This document shows, piece after piece, positions 1 to 8,975 of a stretch of DNA of 64,000 bases (the first letter of the stretch is position 1; every line of letters starts with the position of its first letter). The notes below the pieces were generated by a model. The model was not told the origin of the DNA. It saw only the letters and a list, made by a program, of their open reading frames with translations, and did no database searches. Source of the stretch: Palsa-892 sp963751615 (GTDB lineage Bacteria > Pseudomonadota > Alphaproteobacteria > Rhizobiales > Xanthobacteraceae); NCBI GenBank assembly GCA_963751615.1, contig CAVVVG010000007.1, positions 62,001-126,000 on the forward strand. The letters run 5' to 3'. A program made the translations under genes and the position numbers.

Positions 1-50
1 CCTCCGCTCGTTTGCTGGACACATTATAGCGTCTTGAGGGGAAATCCGCC

Positions 51-1877
51 CTACCGAGCCGACAACGGATCGGCGGGCGCCGCATCCAGAATCCGCAATT
101 GCACTCGCTCCTGCCCCTGCCAGCGATCGATCGCCAGCGAACCAGCGATATGCATGGTTTGTCCTCGCGAGGCTAGAAGTGCCTGCCCCAAAGGCCGGTC
201 GAGCGCACGAAACGCAATCGCATCGAGCGCGCCACCATCCGCCGCGCGCAGCCGGACCCGTACATGGGCCTGACCTACCGGATCCGCATAGGCGACGGTG
301 TGCGAAGGAAAAGCGAATACTGGTTCCGGATTGCCCGAACCAAACGGGCTGGCGCGTTCGATGATAGCGATCATTTCTGCTGAGGCCGCACGCGCGGTGA
401 CCGCTGCATCGATAATAAGGCTATCGGACGCACGCGCATTCTCGACCAGATCGCCGAGGTCCTTTTCCAGAAACGCCCGGAAGGCGCCAAGGTTCTCGCG
501 CGCGATGGTAAGCCCCGCGGCCATTGCATGACCGCCCCCTTTGATAAGGAGTCCTTCCACCAGGGCGCTACGAACCGTGCGTCCGAGATCTACGCCGGGT
601 ATCGAACGGGCGGAGCCCGTTCCAGTATCGCCGAGCATGGCGACAGCAAAAGCAGGGCGCCCGAAGCGCTCCTTCAGGCGCGCAGCAACAAGACCGACAA
701 CGCCCGGATGCCAGCCGTCGCCGGAAGCAAGCACCACTGCGCCGTGTTCTTCGACGCCGAGTGCCGCAAGCGCCTCGGCTTCGGCCTGTTCCAGTGTCGC
801 TTTTTCCACCGCCTGGCGCTCGCGATTCAGGTGGTCCAATTCGATCGCGATTTTCGTGGCCTCCGCCGGATCGTCCGTCACAAGCAAACGCGTTCCAAGC
901 GTTGCATCACCGATTCGCCCACCCGCATTGATGCGTGGTCCCAGCACGAAGCCGAGATGGAACGGAGTCGGTGGCCCGTCCAGCCGCGCGACGTCCATTA
1001 GCGCCCGCAAGCCAATTGACTCGCGATTGTGTAACGCGATCAAGCCCTTTTTCACAAAAGCACGGTTGAGACCCTTCAAAGGTACGACGTCGGCGACGGT
1101 CCCGAGCGCCACGAGATCAAGCCATGAAAGTAGATCAGGCTCCGGCATCACACCGCCCCAAAATTTGCGTCGACGAAGTTCGCGGTTCAGCGCAGCCAGC
1201 ATCATGAAAACGAGACCGCAGGCGGCGAGCTGATCCAAGCCCGAAAGATCATCCGCGCGATGCGGGTTAACGATCGCGTAGGCGAATGGAAGATCGTCCG
1301 GGGCCTGATGATGATCGATGACGACTGCATCGAGGCCGAGCTTGTACGCCTCCGCCAGGGCTTCGTGACTGGTCGAACCACAATCAACCGTCACCAGCAA
1401 CGTCGCGCCACGTTCCGCGAGCTTGCGTACCGCTTCGATGTTCGGGCCGTAACCCTCGAACAAACGATCAGGGATGTGAAACAGTGGATCGAGATCGGCC
1501 ATGCGCAGCATGCGGACCATGAGTGCGGTTGAAGTCGCACCGTCGACGTCATAGTCACCGAAGATCGCAATCTTCTCCTTGCGCTCAATTGCGTCGGCAA
1601 GACGTCCTACGGCCTTGTCCATATCGGTGAGCGACGACGGATCGGGCATCAAGCGCCGAATACTCGGATCAAGAAAATCCTCTACCTCGTGGAGTCCGAC
1701 GCCGCGCGATGCGACGATGCGCGAAAGAATTTCAGGCAGCCCGTAGCGTTGGTGCATGGCGATCGCGATCTGGCTCTCGCGCGGACCGCAACGGTCTCGC
1801 CAGAGGCGTCCCGTCACGGAATTCGTGACGCCCAGGAAGGCACGTTCGGGCTCATGTAAGGCTGGCAACACACTCAT
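51..1877 (-). CDS. recJ: Single-stranded-DNA-specific exonuclease RecJ
   Basis: Cytoplasmic 5'-3' single-strand DNA exonuclease of the DHH phosphoesterase family, known from RecF-pathway recombination, mismatch repair and fork restart. DYDVDG lies at residues 108-113 and DHH at 188-190; both bind the catalytic metals. The C-terminal DHHA1 part carries GGGHAMAAG. The frame is open upstream to 1964, but I chose the ATG at 1877: it gives 608 residues, a usual RecJ length, and starts clear of the GNAT gene whose stop is at 1903. It is the last gene of a minus-strand run alaC-hom-glpX-GNAT-recJ with gaps of 9-25 bases, so it is probably cotranscribed with them. Family assignment is secure. Confidence 0.95.
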   Translation of the reverse strand: MSVLPALHEPERAFLGVTNSVTGRLWRDRCGPRESQIAIAMHQRYGLPEILSRIVASRGVGLHEVEDFLDPSIRRLMPDPSSLTDMDKAVGRLADAIERKEKIAIFGDYDVDGATSTALMVRMLRMADLDPLFHIPDRLFEGYGPNIEAVRKLAERGATLLVTVDCGSTSHEALAEAYKLGLDAVVIDHHQAPDDLPFAYAIVNPHRADDLSGLDQLAACGLVFMMLAALNRELRRRKFWGGVMPEPDLLSWLDLVALGTVADVVPLKGLNRAFVKKGLIALHNRESIGLRALMDVARLDGPPTPFHLGFVLGPRINAGGRIGDATLGTRLLVTDDPAEATKIAIELDHLNRERQAVEKATLEQAEAEALAALGVEEHGAVVLASGDGWHPGVVGLVAARLKERFGRPAFAVAMLGDTGTGSARSIPGVDLGRTVRSALVEGLLIKGGGHAMAAGLTIARENLGAFRAFLEKDLGDLVENARASDSLIIDAAVTARAASAEMIAIIERASPFGSGNPEPVFAFPSHTVAYADPVGQAHVRVRLRAADGGALDAIAFRALDRPLGQALLASRGQTMHIAGSLAIDRWQGQERVQLRILDAAPADPLSAR

Positions 1878-1902
1878 AAAAGGTTCAGGTCGGCGGAAAG
1901 AC

Positions 1903-2352
1903 TCAAAAGATTTTCCGATATTGGATAAAACCAGAGCGTTCCGCCAGCTTGTCGTAAAGCGCACGCGCCTGGGTATTTGACTCCTGCGTCAACCAATAGA
2001 CGCAACTCGCGCCGAGATTTCGCGCCGCTTCATAGACCGCCTCGATCAGGGCACGGCCGAGACCAAATCCGCGTGCCTCCTCTGTGACGAAAAGATCCTG
2101 CAGATAGCAGTAGTTACCAACCGTCCACATCGAGCGATGGAAGATATAATGGACGATGCCCGTAAGCTTGCCATCAATATATGCACCGAGAATAAACATC
2201 GGCTCCGCCGCGTCATGCAGACGCTCCCAGGCCCTATCAGTTGTCTCTTCCGGAATTTCGACCCGATAGAAATTCTGGTAGCTCTTCCACAGCGGTTCCC
2301 AACGCGCGCGCTCACCCTTTTCGACCGGCCGGATAATGAAACGCGCACCCAT
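1903..2352 (-). CDS. GNAT family N-acetyltransferase
   Basis: A 149-residue protein with a complete Gcn5-related acetyltransferase fold. The acetyl-CoA-binding motif A is seen in the middle as LQDLFVTEEARGFGLGRAL (Q/R-x-x-G-x-G/A type). It is followed by the motif B-like stretch around GASCVYWLTQESN and ARALYDKLAERSGF. The substrate cannot be read from sequence; relatives acetylate small amines, peptides or protein termini. It sits between glpX (9 bases upstream) and recJ (25 bases downstream) in one operon, which gives no clear functional link. The ATG at 2352 fits the length of the family. Confidence 0.85.
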   Translation of the reverse strand: MGARFIIRPVEKGERARWEPLWKSYQNFYRVEIPEETTDRAWERLHDAAEPMFILGAYIDGKLTGIVHYIFHRSMWTVGNYCYLQDLFVTEEARGFGLGRALIEAVYEAARNLGASCVYWLTQESNTQARALYDKLAERSGFIQYRKIF

Positions 2353-2361
2353 ATGGCCCGC

Positions 2362-3360
2362 TCAATCCAGAAAGAATTTCTTTAACTGTCGGTGTTCCGC
2401 GTTGATCCAGCGCACGGTACCGGTCACAGAGCGCATTACGACCGTACTCGTGTAAATGCGATCCGCATCGAATCGAACACCGCGCAGCAAAGCACCATTG
2501 GTGACACCGGTGGCGGCAACAAGGCAATCGCCGCGCACCATATCCTTCATGTCGTATTTTTTCTTCGGGTCTTTCACGCCCATTGCGGCGGCGCGTTCGC
2601 GCTTTTCCTTGGTATCGAGAATGAGACGTCCCTGCATCTGACCGCCGATGCAACGCAGCGCCGCCGCCGCGAGCACACCTTCGGGTGCGCCGCCGATCCC
2701 CATATAAATATCGACACCGGTATTTTTCGGATCGGCGGTGTGAATTACTCCGGCAACGTCGCCGTCGGTGATGAGGTGAACAGCAGCGCCTGTCTTGCGC
2801 ACCGCCGCGATCATGTCGGCGTGGCGCGGACGGTCGAGAATAAGGGCCGCGATTTCCTCGGGTTTCACGCCCTTAGCTTTCGCAAGCGAACGTATGTTGT
2901 CGTCCGGCTTGGCGTCGAGATCAACGACTCCGGCCCTGTAGCCGGGCCCGATGGCGATTTTTTCCATATAGACGTCGGGTGCATTGAGCAACGTGCCGCC
3001 CTCGGCCATCGCCATGACAGCGATCGCGCCTTCCATGTTTTTCGCGCAGAGCGTAGTGCCTTCCAGCGGATCGACGGCGATATCGACTTTCGGGCCTCTC
3101 TTGTTACCGACATTCTCGCCAATGAAGAGCATTGGCGCCTCATCGCGCTCGCCTTCACCAATCACGACGGTTCCGTCGATCGGTAAGTTATTCAATTCGC
3201 GGCGCATCGCGTCGACCGCGGCTTGGTCCGCGGCCTTCTCATTGCCGCGACCACGCAGCCGTGCCGCTGATACCGCCGCGCGTTCTGTTACGCGCACGAT
3301 TTCGATTGAAAGCACGCGCTCGATTAGAAGGCTCGATTGCACGGTTACCGAATCCGACAT
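2362..3360 (-). CDS. glpX: Fructose-1,6-bisphosphatase class II (GlpX)
   Basis: Hydrolyses fructose 1,6-bisphosphate to fructose 6-phosphate in gluconeogenesis, and in some relatives also sedoheptulose 1,7-bisphosphate. The Li-sensitive phosphatase signature is present: GEGERDEAPM near residue 60 and DPLEGTTLCA near residue 90 hold the metal-binding Glu and Asp residues. The frame is open upstream to 3672 inside hom, but the ATG at 3360 gives 332 residues, normal for GlpX, and leaves a 22-base gap after the hom stop. The low-complexity, Arg/Ser-rich translation upstream of it is an out-of-frame artefact. It is third in the alaC-hom-glpX-GNAT-recJ run. Confidence 0.95.
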   Translation of the reverse strand: MSDSVTVQSSLLIERVLSIEIVRVTERAAVSAARLRGRGNEKAADQAAVDAMRRELNNLPIDGTVVIGEGERDEAPMLFIGENVGNKRGPKVDIAVDPLEGTTLCAKNMEGAIAVMAMAEGGTLLNAPDVYMEKIAIGPGYRAGVVDLDAKPDDNIRSLAKAKGVKPEEIAALILDRPRHADMIAAVRKTGAAVHLITDGDVAGVIHTADPKNTGVDIYMGIGGAPEGVLAAAALRCIGGQMQGRLILDTKEKRERAAAMGVKDPKKKYDMKDMVRGDCLVAATGVTNGALLRGVRFDADRIYTSTVVMRSVTGTVRWINAEHRQLKKFFLD

Positions 3361-3382
3361 TTCCGTTCCCTCGTTTTTGGTT

Positions 3383-4705
3383 TCAGCTTTTTTCGATGCG
3401 GATGACTTGCGGCTGCTCCGCAAGCACTCCCTCTTTTTCGATGGCGGCCAGCGCGCGGCGGACCGCGTCCTCGCTGGTCGCGTAGGTAATAAGCACAACA
3501 GATGCCGGCGCCGCAGCCGTCCTGGGATCGTCGCCGCCATGCGGACGCTTGGCTCGGCGCCGTTGCATGATGGATTCGAGCGAAATGTTTTCGTCCGCCA
3601 TGCGACGCGCGATGGTCGCAGCAGTGCCTGGCTTGTCGAGCGCCGAAAGCCGGATGTAATAGCCGCCTTCATGACGCTGCATCGGCGCCCGCGAAGGCTT
3701 TACGAGGTTCGCCGTCGGCCGACCAAACGGAAGAACTTTGCGGCCCGCGGCAAGGTCGACAATGTCGGCGACGACGGCGGAAGACGTCGCGTCGCCCCCC
3801 GCGCCGGGACCGACGAGCGTCAGCTCCATCATGTCGGAATCCACTGCGACTGCGTTCAGTATGCCATCGATTTCGCCGATGACCGAGCCCTTCGGTACCA
3901 TGGTCGGATGTACACGCTGTTCGATCCCGGTTTCGGTGCGCACAGCAACGCCAAGTAATTTCACGCGATAGCCAAGTTCGTCAGCGGCCTCCAAATCGGC
4001 AAGCGAAATCGACTGGATCCCTTCAATGTAAATCGCGTCGGCATCGATCTCGGTACCAAAGGCAAGACTCGTCAGGATCGCAATTTTGTGTGCGGTATCG
4101 AAGCCACCGATGTCGAAGGTCGGATCGGCTTCGGCATAGCCGAGTTTCTGCGCCTCCTTCAGGCAGTCGGCGAAGGAGCGGCCTTCTTTCTGCATCTGCG
4201 TCAGGATGAAATTGCAGGTACCATTCAGGATTCCATAGATGCGCGAGATGCGACTGCCGCCGAGACCCTCGCGCAGAGTCTTCACGATCGGAATGCCACC
4301 CGCGACCGCAGCCTCGAATGAAAACGACGCGTTTTTCTGTTCCGCGAGTTTCGCGAGCGCGACGCCATGTTTTGCGATCAACGCCTTGTTCGCGGTCACG
4401 ACCGCACGGCCCGCTCCCAATGCCGCTTCAACTGAGCTTTTCGCCGGATCGCCCTCACCGCCCATCAATTCCACAAACACGTCGATCCCGGGATCGCGCG
4501 CTAGCGCGACCGGATCGTTCACCTTGCGGATTTTGGAAAGATCGATCGTGTTGTCCTTGGGCGGATCCTTGGAGGCATACGCCACAAGATCGATCGGACG
4601 CCCAGCCCGCGCACTCAATTCATCGCGCGAACGCAGCAACATGCGTACAGTCGCTGAGCCGACCGTTCCGAGGCCGGCGAGACCCAGCTTGAGCGGCTCG
4701 ACCAT
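3383..4705 (-). CDS. hom: Homoserine dehydrogenase
   Basis: Reduces aspartate semialdehyde to homoserine with NAD(P)H, the branch point to threonine, methionine and isoleucine. The 440 residues show a Rossmann nucleotide-binding motif GLAGLGTVGSAT at residues 8-19. The catalytic dehydrogenase domain follows, with GILNGTCNFIL near 165 and a conserved Asp/Lys region around EADPTFDIGG. A C-terminal ACT domain (about residues 350-430, YYIRLSALDKPG) suggests feedback control by an amino acid, threonine in known homologues. The gene lies 24 bases after the upstream aminotransferase and 22 bases before glpX. This order is usual in Hyphomicrobiales. Confidence 0.96.
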   Translation of the reverse strand: MVEPLKLGLAGLGTVGSATVRMLLRSRDELSARAGRPIDLVAYASKDPPKDNTIDLSKIRKVNDPVALARDPGIDVFVELMGGEGDPAKSSVEAALGAGRAVVTANKALIAKHGVALAKLAEQKNASFSFEAAVAGGIPIVKTLREGLGGSRISRIYGILNGTCNFILTQMQKEGRSFADCLKEAQKLGYAEADPTFDIGGFDTAHKIAILTSLAFGTEIDADAIYIEGIQSISLADLEAADELGYRVKLLGVAVRTETGIEQRVHPTMVPKGSVIGEIDGILNAVAVDSDMMELTLVGPGAGGDATSSAVVADIVDLAAGRKVLPFGRPTANLVKPSRAPMQRHEGGYYIRLSALDKPGTAATIARRMADENISLESIMQRRRAKRPHGGDDPRTAAAPASVVLITYATSEDAVRRALAAIEKEGVLAEQPQVIRIEKS

Positions 4706-4729
4706 GGTTCTGACCGGAATACGGCGCGG

Positions 4730-5950
4730 CTAACCGCGCGCCTTGAGGGGAATAACGTTGTGAAGAATCTTATCGGCGTTGTCGAGGAACTGGCGGAGCT
4801 TGCGGGCAGCCTGACGGATACGCTGCTCGTTTTCAACGAGCGCGAGCCGTACGAAGCCTTCGCCATGCTCCCCGAACCCGACCCCGGGTGCGACTGCAAG
4901 GCCCGCCTTCTCCACCAGCAATTTAGAGAACTCGACGCTACCGAGCGGCTTGAACCGCTCGGGCATGGGCGCCCACGCGAACATCGACGCCCTGGGCGCC
5001 GGAATTTCCCATCCTGCACGCGCAAAACTTTCAACGAGCGTATCTCGGCGGCGTTTATAGACCGCACGCATCTGATCAATGCATTCCTGCGGGCCGTTGA
5101 GCGCGGCGGCGGCAGCAACCTGTACCGGTGTAAACACGCCGTAATCGAGATAGGATTTCACGCGGGTAAGCGCTGCGATCAGCCGTTCGTTGCCGACAGC
5201 AAAACCTACCCGCCAACCGGGCATCGAGAACGTCTTCGACATGGATGTGAATTCGACCGCGACATCCATTGCGCCCGGCACCTGCAGGATCGAAGGCGGC
5301 GGATCGTTATCGAAATAAACTTCGGCATACGCCAGATCGGACAGCAAGATGAGGTCGTGCTGTCTCGCGAACTTCACCACATCGCGATAAAATTCGAGAT
5401 CGGCGACATGCGCAGTCGGGTTCGACGGGAAACAGGTGATTAAGGCGATTGGCTTCGGAGTCGAGTGCATTACCGCGCGCTCAAGCGCATGAAAGAACTC
5501 TGGCCCCGGTTCGCACGGCACCGAACGGATCACGCCCTCAGCCATGAGAAACCCGAACGCATGGATCGGATAGCTGGGATTCGGCACCAGCACCATGTCC
5601 CCCGGCGCAGTGATCGCCTGCGCCATATTGGCAAAGCCTTCCTTTGAGCCCAGCGTAACGATGACTTGCGTTTCGGGGTTAAGCTGCACACCGAAGCGGC
5701 GCTGGTAATAGGCTGCCTGTGCCTTGCGCAGACCGGGAATTCCCTTCGAGGCCGAGTAGCGGTCGGTGTGCGGTTTGCCGATCGTCTCCTTCAGTTTCTC
5801 GACGACGTGCGGTGGAGCCGGCAAATCCGGATTGCCCATGCCGAGATCGACGATATCAGCACCCTCATTACGCGCGGTCGCTTTCACGCGGTTCACGCTC
5901 TCAAAAACATAGGGCGGAAGACGCTTGATGCGGTGAAAGTCAGTCGACAT
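4730..5950 (-). CDS. alaC: PLP-dependent aminotransferase, alanine-transaminase (AlaC) type
   Basis: Class I/II fold-type I aminotransferase of 406 residues. The PLP lysine is in SMSKTFSMPGWRVG (near residue 240), and SNPTAHVADLEFY and SDLAYAEVYFD supply the Asn and Asp/Tyr that hold the cofactor. The sequence is of the AlaC/LL-diaminopimelate-aminotransferase-like subgroup that is usually found directly upstream of hom in Rhizobiales. There it is annotated as alanine or as an aspartate-family aminotransferase, so the true amino donor is inferred. It appears to be the first gene of the alaC-hom-glpX-GNAT-recJ operon; the promoter should lie in 5951-6050. Confidence 0.85.
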   Translation of the reverse strand: MSTDFHRIKRLPPYVFESVNRVKATARNEGADIVDLGMGNPDLPAPPHVVEKLKETIGKPHTDRYSASKGIPGLRKAQAAYYQRRFGVQLNPETQVIVTLGSKEGFANMAQAITAPGDMVLVPNPSYPIHAFGFLMAEGVIRSVPCEPGPEFFHALERAVMHSTPKPIALITCFPSNPTAHVADLEFYRDVVKFARQHDLILLSDLAYAEVYFDNDPPPSILQVPGAMDVAVEFTSMSKTFSMPGWRVGFAVGNERLIAALTRVKSYLDYGVFTPVQVAAAAALNGPQECIDQMRAVYKRRRDTLVESFARAGWEIPAPRASMFAWAPMPERFKPLGSVEFSKLLVEKAGLAVAPGVGFGEHGEGFVRLALVENEQRIRQAARKLRQFLDNADKILHNVIPLKARG

Positions 5951-6052
5951 CGATTTAAGATCCTCGTACAGGCGGTAGCTGGGTCTGGGTCGCAGCGCAG
6001 TGTTTTAGCATCGAACAACGCCGCGAGAAGGCATTTCCGCGCGCATATTTAC

Positions 6053-6313
6053 TCAATTACTCTTATCGATCCGTTTCTTAACATTTTTCTCCCGATCCTG
6101 AACGAGCTGCTTTAGCTGGTCTTCGACGACCTGACGTTCGGACTCCGTCATTACCGGCACTTGGTTCTCCTCGATCGCCCGGGCGGCAATGCTCGGATAG
6201 GGTGGAGGATTCTCCGGCGCCGGGGGCAGCGCGACGTTGTTCATAAATGGAATCGGCACATCACCCGCGCATGCCGTCAGTAAAACGCCAAAGAGCAACG
6301 CTATCGAGGCCAT
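6053..6313 (-). CDS. Small putative lipoprotein
   Basis: Short exported protein whose N-terminus reads as a lipoprotein signal: a hydrophobic stretch ALLFGVLL followed by the lipobox LTAC, with Ala and Gly after the Cys. The mature part is Pro-rich (PPAPENPPPYPS) and ends in a charged helical tail with VVEDQLKQLVQDREKNVKKR. The start at 6313 gives about 86 residues. An in-frame ATG at 6397 would add a long basic N-terminus, so the start is uncertain. I recognise no family beyond small alphaproteobacterial lipoproteins. It is 100 bases upstream of alaC on the same strand and could share its transcript. Confidence 0.65.
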   Translation of the reverse strand: MASIALLFGVLLTACAGDVPIPFMNNVALPPAPENPPPYPSIAARAIEENQVPVMTESERQVVEDQLKQLVQDREKNVKKRIDKSN

Positions 6314-6505
6314 TCGACGATGCCGGAGGGCATTACGGGTGTTGCAGGGCAGCAATTTTAGCACCCGAAACTCCCTTTTAAGTAACGGTCGGATCATCGT
6401 TTTTCGGCATTGGCCTCGCACTATTTCGACGCCTATTATGGCGGAAGCGCGGTCGGCCGGCGATAGTCAAAGCGGCCATATTGAAGGCCGGTGCACGGAG
6501 GAGCA

Positions 6506-8317
6506 ATGGACGGCAAGGGTAATGATGACCCTTCAGCACCCCTCACGGGCGCGCTCGATCCTGACGCGTTCGCACGCAATCTCGCCCAACTGATTGAGCG
6601 GGGCGGCCAGGCAATGGCCGCTTACCTCAAGCCACGCGAGGCCGGCGAGAATCGCGAAGAAATGAGCGAGCAAATAGTCGATGTCCTCAAGACGATCGGG
6701 CGGGTCGCCGAATACTGGATGTCCGATCCAGCGCGCACGGTTGAGGCGCAGTCGAGCCTGGTCAACGGCTATATGGAGTTATGGGCGCAAACCATGCGTC
6801 GACTAGCGGGCGAAAAAGCCGAGCCAGTCGCCACGCCCGACGAAAAGGATCGCCGCTTCGTCCATCCGGAATGGTCGAGTAATCCGTTCTTCGACACGAT
6901 GAAACAGGCCTACCTGATCACGACCAATTGGGCCCAACGGATGGTGCGCGACGCTCAATCCCTCGATGACGATACGCGCCAAAAGGCGGATTTTTATGTG
7001 CGCCAGCTTGCGGGCGCGATTTCGCCGTCGAATTTTGTGCTGACGAATCCAGAACTGTTCCACGAAACGCTTGGTTCTAACGCCGAAAATCTCGTGCGCG
7101 GCATGACGATGCTAAGGGAAGACATCGAGGCCGGAAAAGGCGATCTGAAAATCCGCCAGTCGGATTCCTCAAAATTCGAAGTGGGGAAAAATCTCGCGCT
7201 GACGCCCGGAAAAGTGATTTTCGAGAACGAGCTATTCCAATTGATTCAGTATACGCCGACAACGGAAACTGTGATGTCAATTCCGATTCTCGTTGTGCCG
7301 CCATGGATCAACAAATTCTATGTCTTGGATCTGACGCCGGAGAAATCCTACATCAAATGGATGGTCGATCAGGGCCTCACGGTATTCGTGATCTCTTGGG
7401 TCAATCCGGACGCAACCCTCGCCGGAAAAGGGTTCGAGGATTATATGCGCGACGGCATCATGGCCGCACTCGAACGGGTGGAGATCGTTACCGGCGAGAA
7501 GCGCGTCCATGCGGTCGGCTATTGCGTGGGTGGCACGCTGCTCGCCGTGACGCTCGGATACATGGCGGCGAAATCGGACGAACGAATCACCAGCGCTACG
7601 CTGCTCGCGACGCAGGTCGATTTTACTTACGCTGGCGACCTCAAAGTCTTTATCGGTGAGGACCAGATCGCCGGTCTTGAGCGCCGCATGAAGGAAACTG
7701 GCTATCTCGACGCCAGCAAGATGGCGACGGCGTTCAACATGTTGCGCGCGAACGACCTGATCTGGCCCTATGTCGTGAACAACTATATGCGTGGCAAGAC
7801 GCCCTTCCCGTTCGATCTCCTGTATTGGAATTCGGATTCAACTCGCCTGCCGGCCGCCAACCACGCTTTTTATTTGCGTAACTGCTATCTTGAAAACAAA
7901 TTATCGAAAGGCCTGATGACGATCGGCAAGATCCGCATTGATTTGAAGAAGGTGAACATTCCGATCTACAATCTCGCAACGCGCGAGGATCACATTGCGC
8001 CGGCGAAGTCGGCTTTCTTGGGAAGCAAATGCTTCGGTGCACCGGTAAAATTCGTGCTCGCGGGTTCCGGCCATATCGCGGGTGTCGTCAACTCGCCGCT
8101 CAAGCCGAAATACCAATACTGGACGGGTGGCGAGGCACAAGGTGACTACGAATCTTGGCTTGCCAACGCTGATGAGCACAAAGGTTCGTGGTGGCCGGAC
8201 TGGCTGGAATGGATCCGTACGATGAGCGACGAGCGCGTGCCCGCACGTCAACCGGGCGGCGGCAAGCTTAACCCAATCGAGGACGCGCCCGGAAGATACG
8301 TCCAAGTAAGAGCATAA
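6506..8317 (+). CDS. phaC: Poly(3-hydroxyalkanoate) synthase, class I
   Basis: Polymerises (R)-3-hydroxyacyl-CoA into storage polyester at the granule surface. The 603-residue length fits class I PhaC. The lipase-box-like motif GYCVGG carries the active Cys at residue 340. The catalytic Asp lies in ATREDHIAP and the His in GSGHIAGVVN. The N-terminal PhaC_N domain includes the typical LTPGKVIFENELFQLIQYTP. A GTG at 6491 is in frame, but GGAGG at 6497-6501 sits four bases before the ATG at 6506, which I take as the start. No phaA, phaB or phaZ is adjacent; a MaoC hydratase that could feed monomers follows about 180 bases downstream. Confidence 0.96.
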   Translation: MDGKGNDDPSAPLTGALDPDAFARNLAQLIERGGQAMAAYLKPREAGENREEMSEQIVDVLKTIGRVAEYWMSDPARTVEAQSSLVNGYMELWAQTMRRLAGEKAEPVATPDEKDRRFVHPEWSSNPFFDTMKQAYLITTNWAQRMVRDAQSLDDDTRQKADFYVRQLAGAISPSNFVLTNPELFHETLGSNAENLVRGMTMLREDIEAGKGDLKIRQSDSSKFEVGKNLALTPGKVIFENELFQLIQYTPTTETVMSIPILVVPPWINKFYVLDLTPEKSYIKWMVDQGLTVFVISWVNPDATLAGKGFEDYMRDGIMAALERVEIVTGEKRVHAVGYCVGGTLLAVTLGYMAAKSDERITSATLLATQVDFTYAGDLKVFIGEDQIAGLERRMKETGYLDASKMATAFNMLRANDLIWPYVVNNYMRGKTPFPFDLLYWNSDSTRLPAANHAFYLRNCYLENKLSKGLMTIGKIRIDLKKVNIPIYNLATREDHIAPAKSAFLGSKCFGAPVKFVLAGSGHIAGVVNSPLKPKYQYWTGGEAQGDYESWLANADEHKGSWWPDWLEWIRTMSDERVPARQPGGGKLNPIEDAPGRYVQVRA

Positions 8318-8325
8318 ACTTAATT

Positions 8326-8487
8326 CACCTTGAGGGTGGAACGATCATCAACAGCGACACGAGACAATCCGTCACCTCTTACGATGGCTGCAGCGAACAC
8401 GGCATCACCGTCGCCTATAATGCCGAGGCGACCAATGCTGGCCGCAAGGATGTCATCGGATTTCTCACCAAAGCTTTCACCAAGTGA
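8326..8487 (+). pseudogene. Remnant of an alpha/beta-hydrolase (dienelactone-hydrolase-like) C-terminus
   Basis: An open stretch of about 53 codons in frame 1 ends at TGA 8485-8487 and has no ATG or GTG start. It reads protein-like: GCSEHGITVAYNAEATNAG followed by RKDVIGFLTKAF. That pattern, His-Gly, then YNAEA, then a terminal helix with FL, resembles the C-terminus of dienelactone hydrolases, where the His is catalytic. I infer a decayed 3' end of a hydrolase gene left between phaC and the MaoC gene. It could also be chance coding potential in GC-rich DNA, so confidence is modest. Confidence 0.4.
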
Positions 8488-8498
8488 CCGGAGCCTCC

Positions 8499-8975
8499 AT
8501 GAACGCGCCCACCACGCAGCCGCTCTCCATCGAAGCCCTGAAAAAGAAACTCGGCACCGTCATCGGCATCTCGAACTGGCACGTCGTATCGCAGGACATG
8601 ATTGATCGTTTCGCAGATGTCACCAGTGATCATCAATTTATCCACGTCGATCCGGAGCGCTCGAAGAAGGAAACGCCGTTTGGCGGCACAATCGCGCATG
8701 GCTATCTCACGCTCTCGCTGCTCGCGCCGATGAGCTACGAGGCGCTGCCGCAGATTGAGGGTCGCGCTATGGGCATCAATTACGGCCTCGACAAGGTGCG
8801 TTTCCTTGCGCCCGTGCCCGCGGGTTCGCGTGTACGCGCCCATTTCAAGCTCAAGGAAGCCACTAACCGCTCGGAAAAGGAAGTGCTACTCAAGAACGAA
8901 GTGACGGTCGAGATCGACGGCTGCGACAAGCCCGCTATTTATGCCGAGTCGCTGTCGATCATCGTGTTGAAATGA
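8499..8975 (+). CDS. MaoC family dehydratase (hotdog fold)
   Basis: Probable (R)-specific enoyl-CoA hydratase or related hotdog hydratase, 158 residues. The family signature is clear: FADVTSDHQFIHVDPERS with Asp and His five residues apart (catalytic pair in PhaJ-type hydratases), followed by TPFGGTIAHGYLTLSL. The start ATG at 8499 is preceded by GGAG at 8489-8492; an in-frame GTG at 8484 overlaps the remnant upstream. Its stop overlaps the next gene's start (ATGA at 8972-8975), so the two are translationally coupled. Lying downstream of phaC, it may supply (R)-3-hydroxyacyl-CoA from beta-oxidation; this is inference, and it could equally act in fatty-acid breakdown. Confidence 0.88.
   Translation: MNAPTTQPLSIEALKKKLGTVIGISNWHVVSQDMIDRFADVTSDHQFIHVDPERSKKETPFGGTIAHGYLTLSLLAPMSYEALPQIEGRAMGINYGLDKVRFLAPVPAGSRVRAHFKLKEATNRSEKEVLLKNEVTVEIDGCDKPAIYAESLSIIVLK

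Noticed and set aside
541..1233. Long plus-strand frame opposite recJ
   Set aside because: Ser/Arg/Pro-rich translation typical of the antisense shadow of a GC-rich gene.
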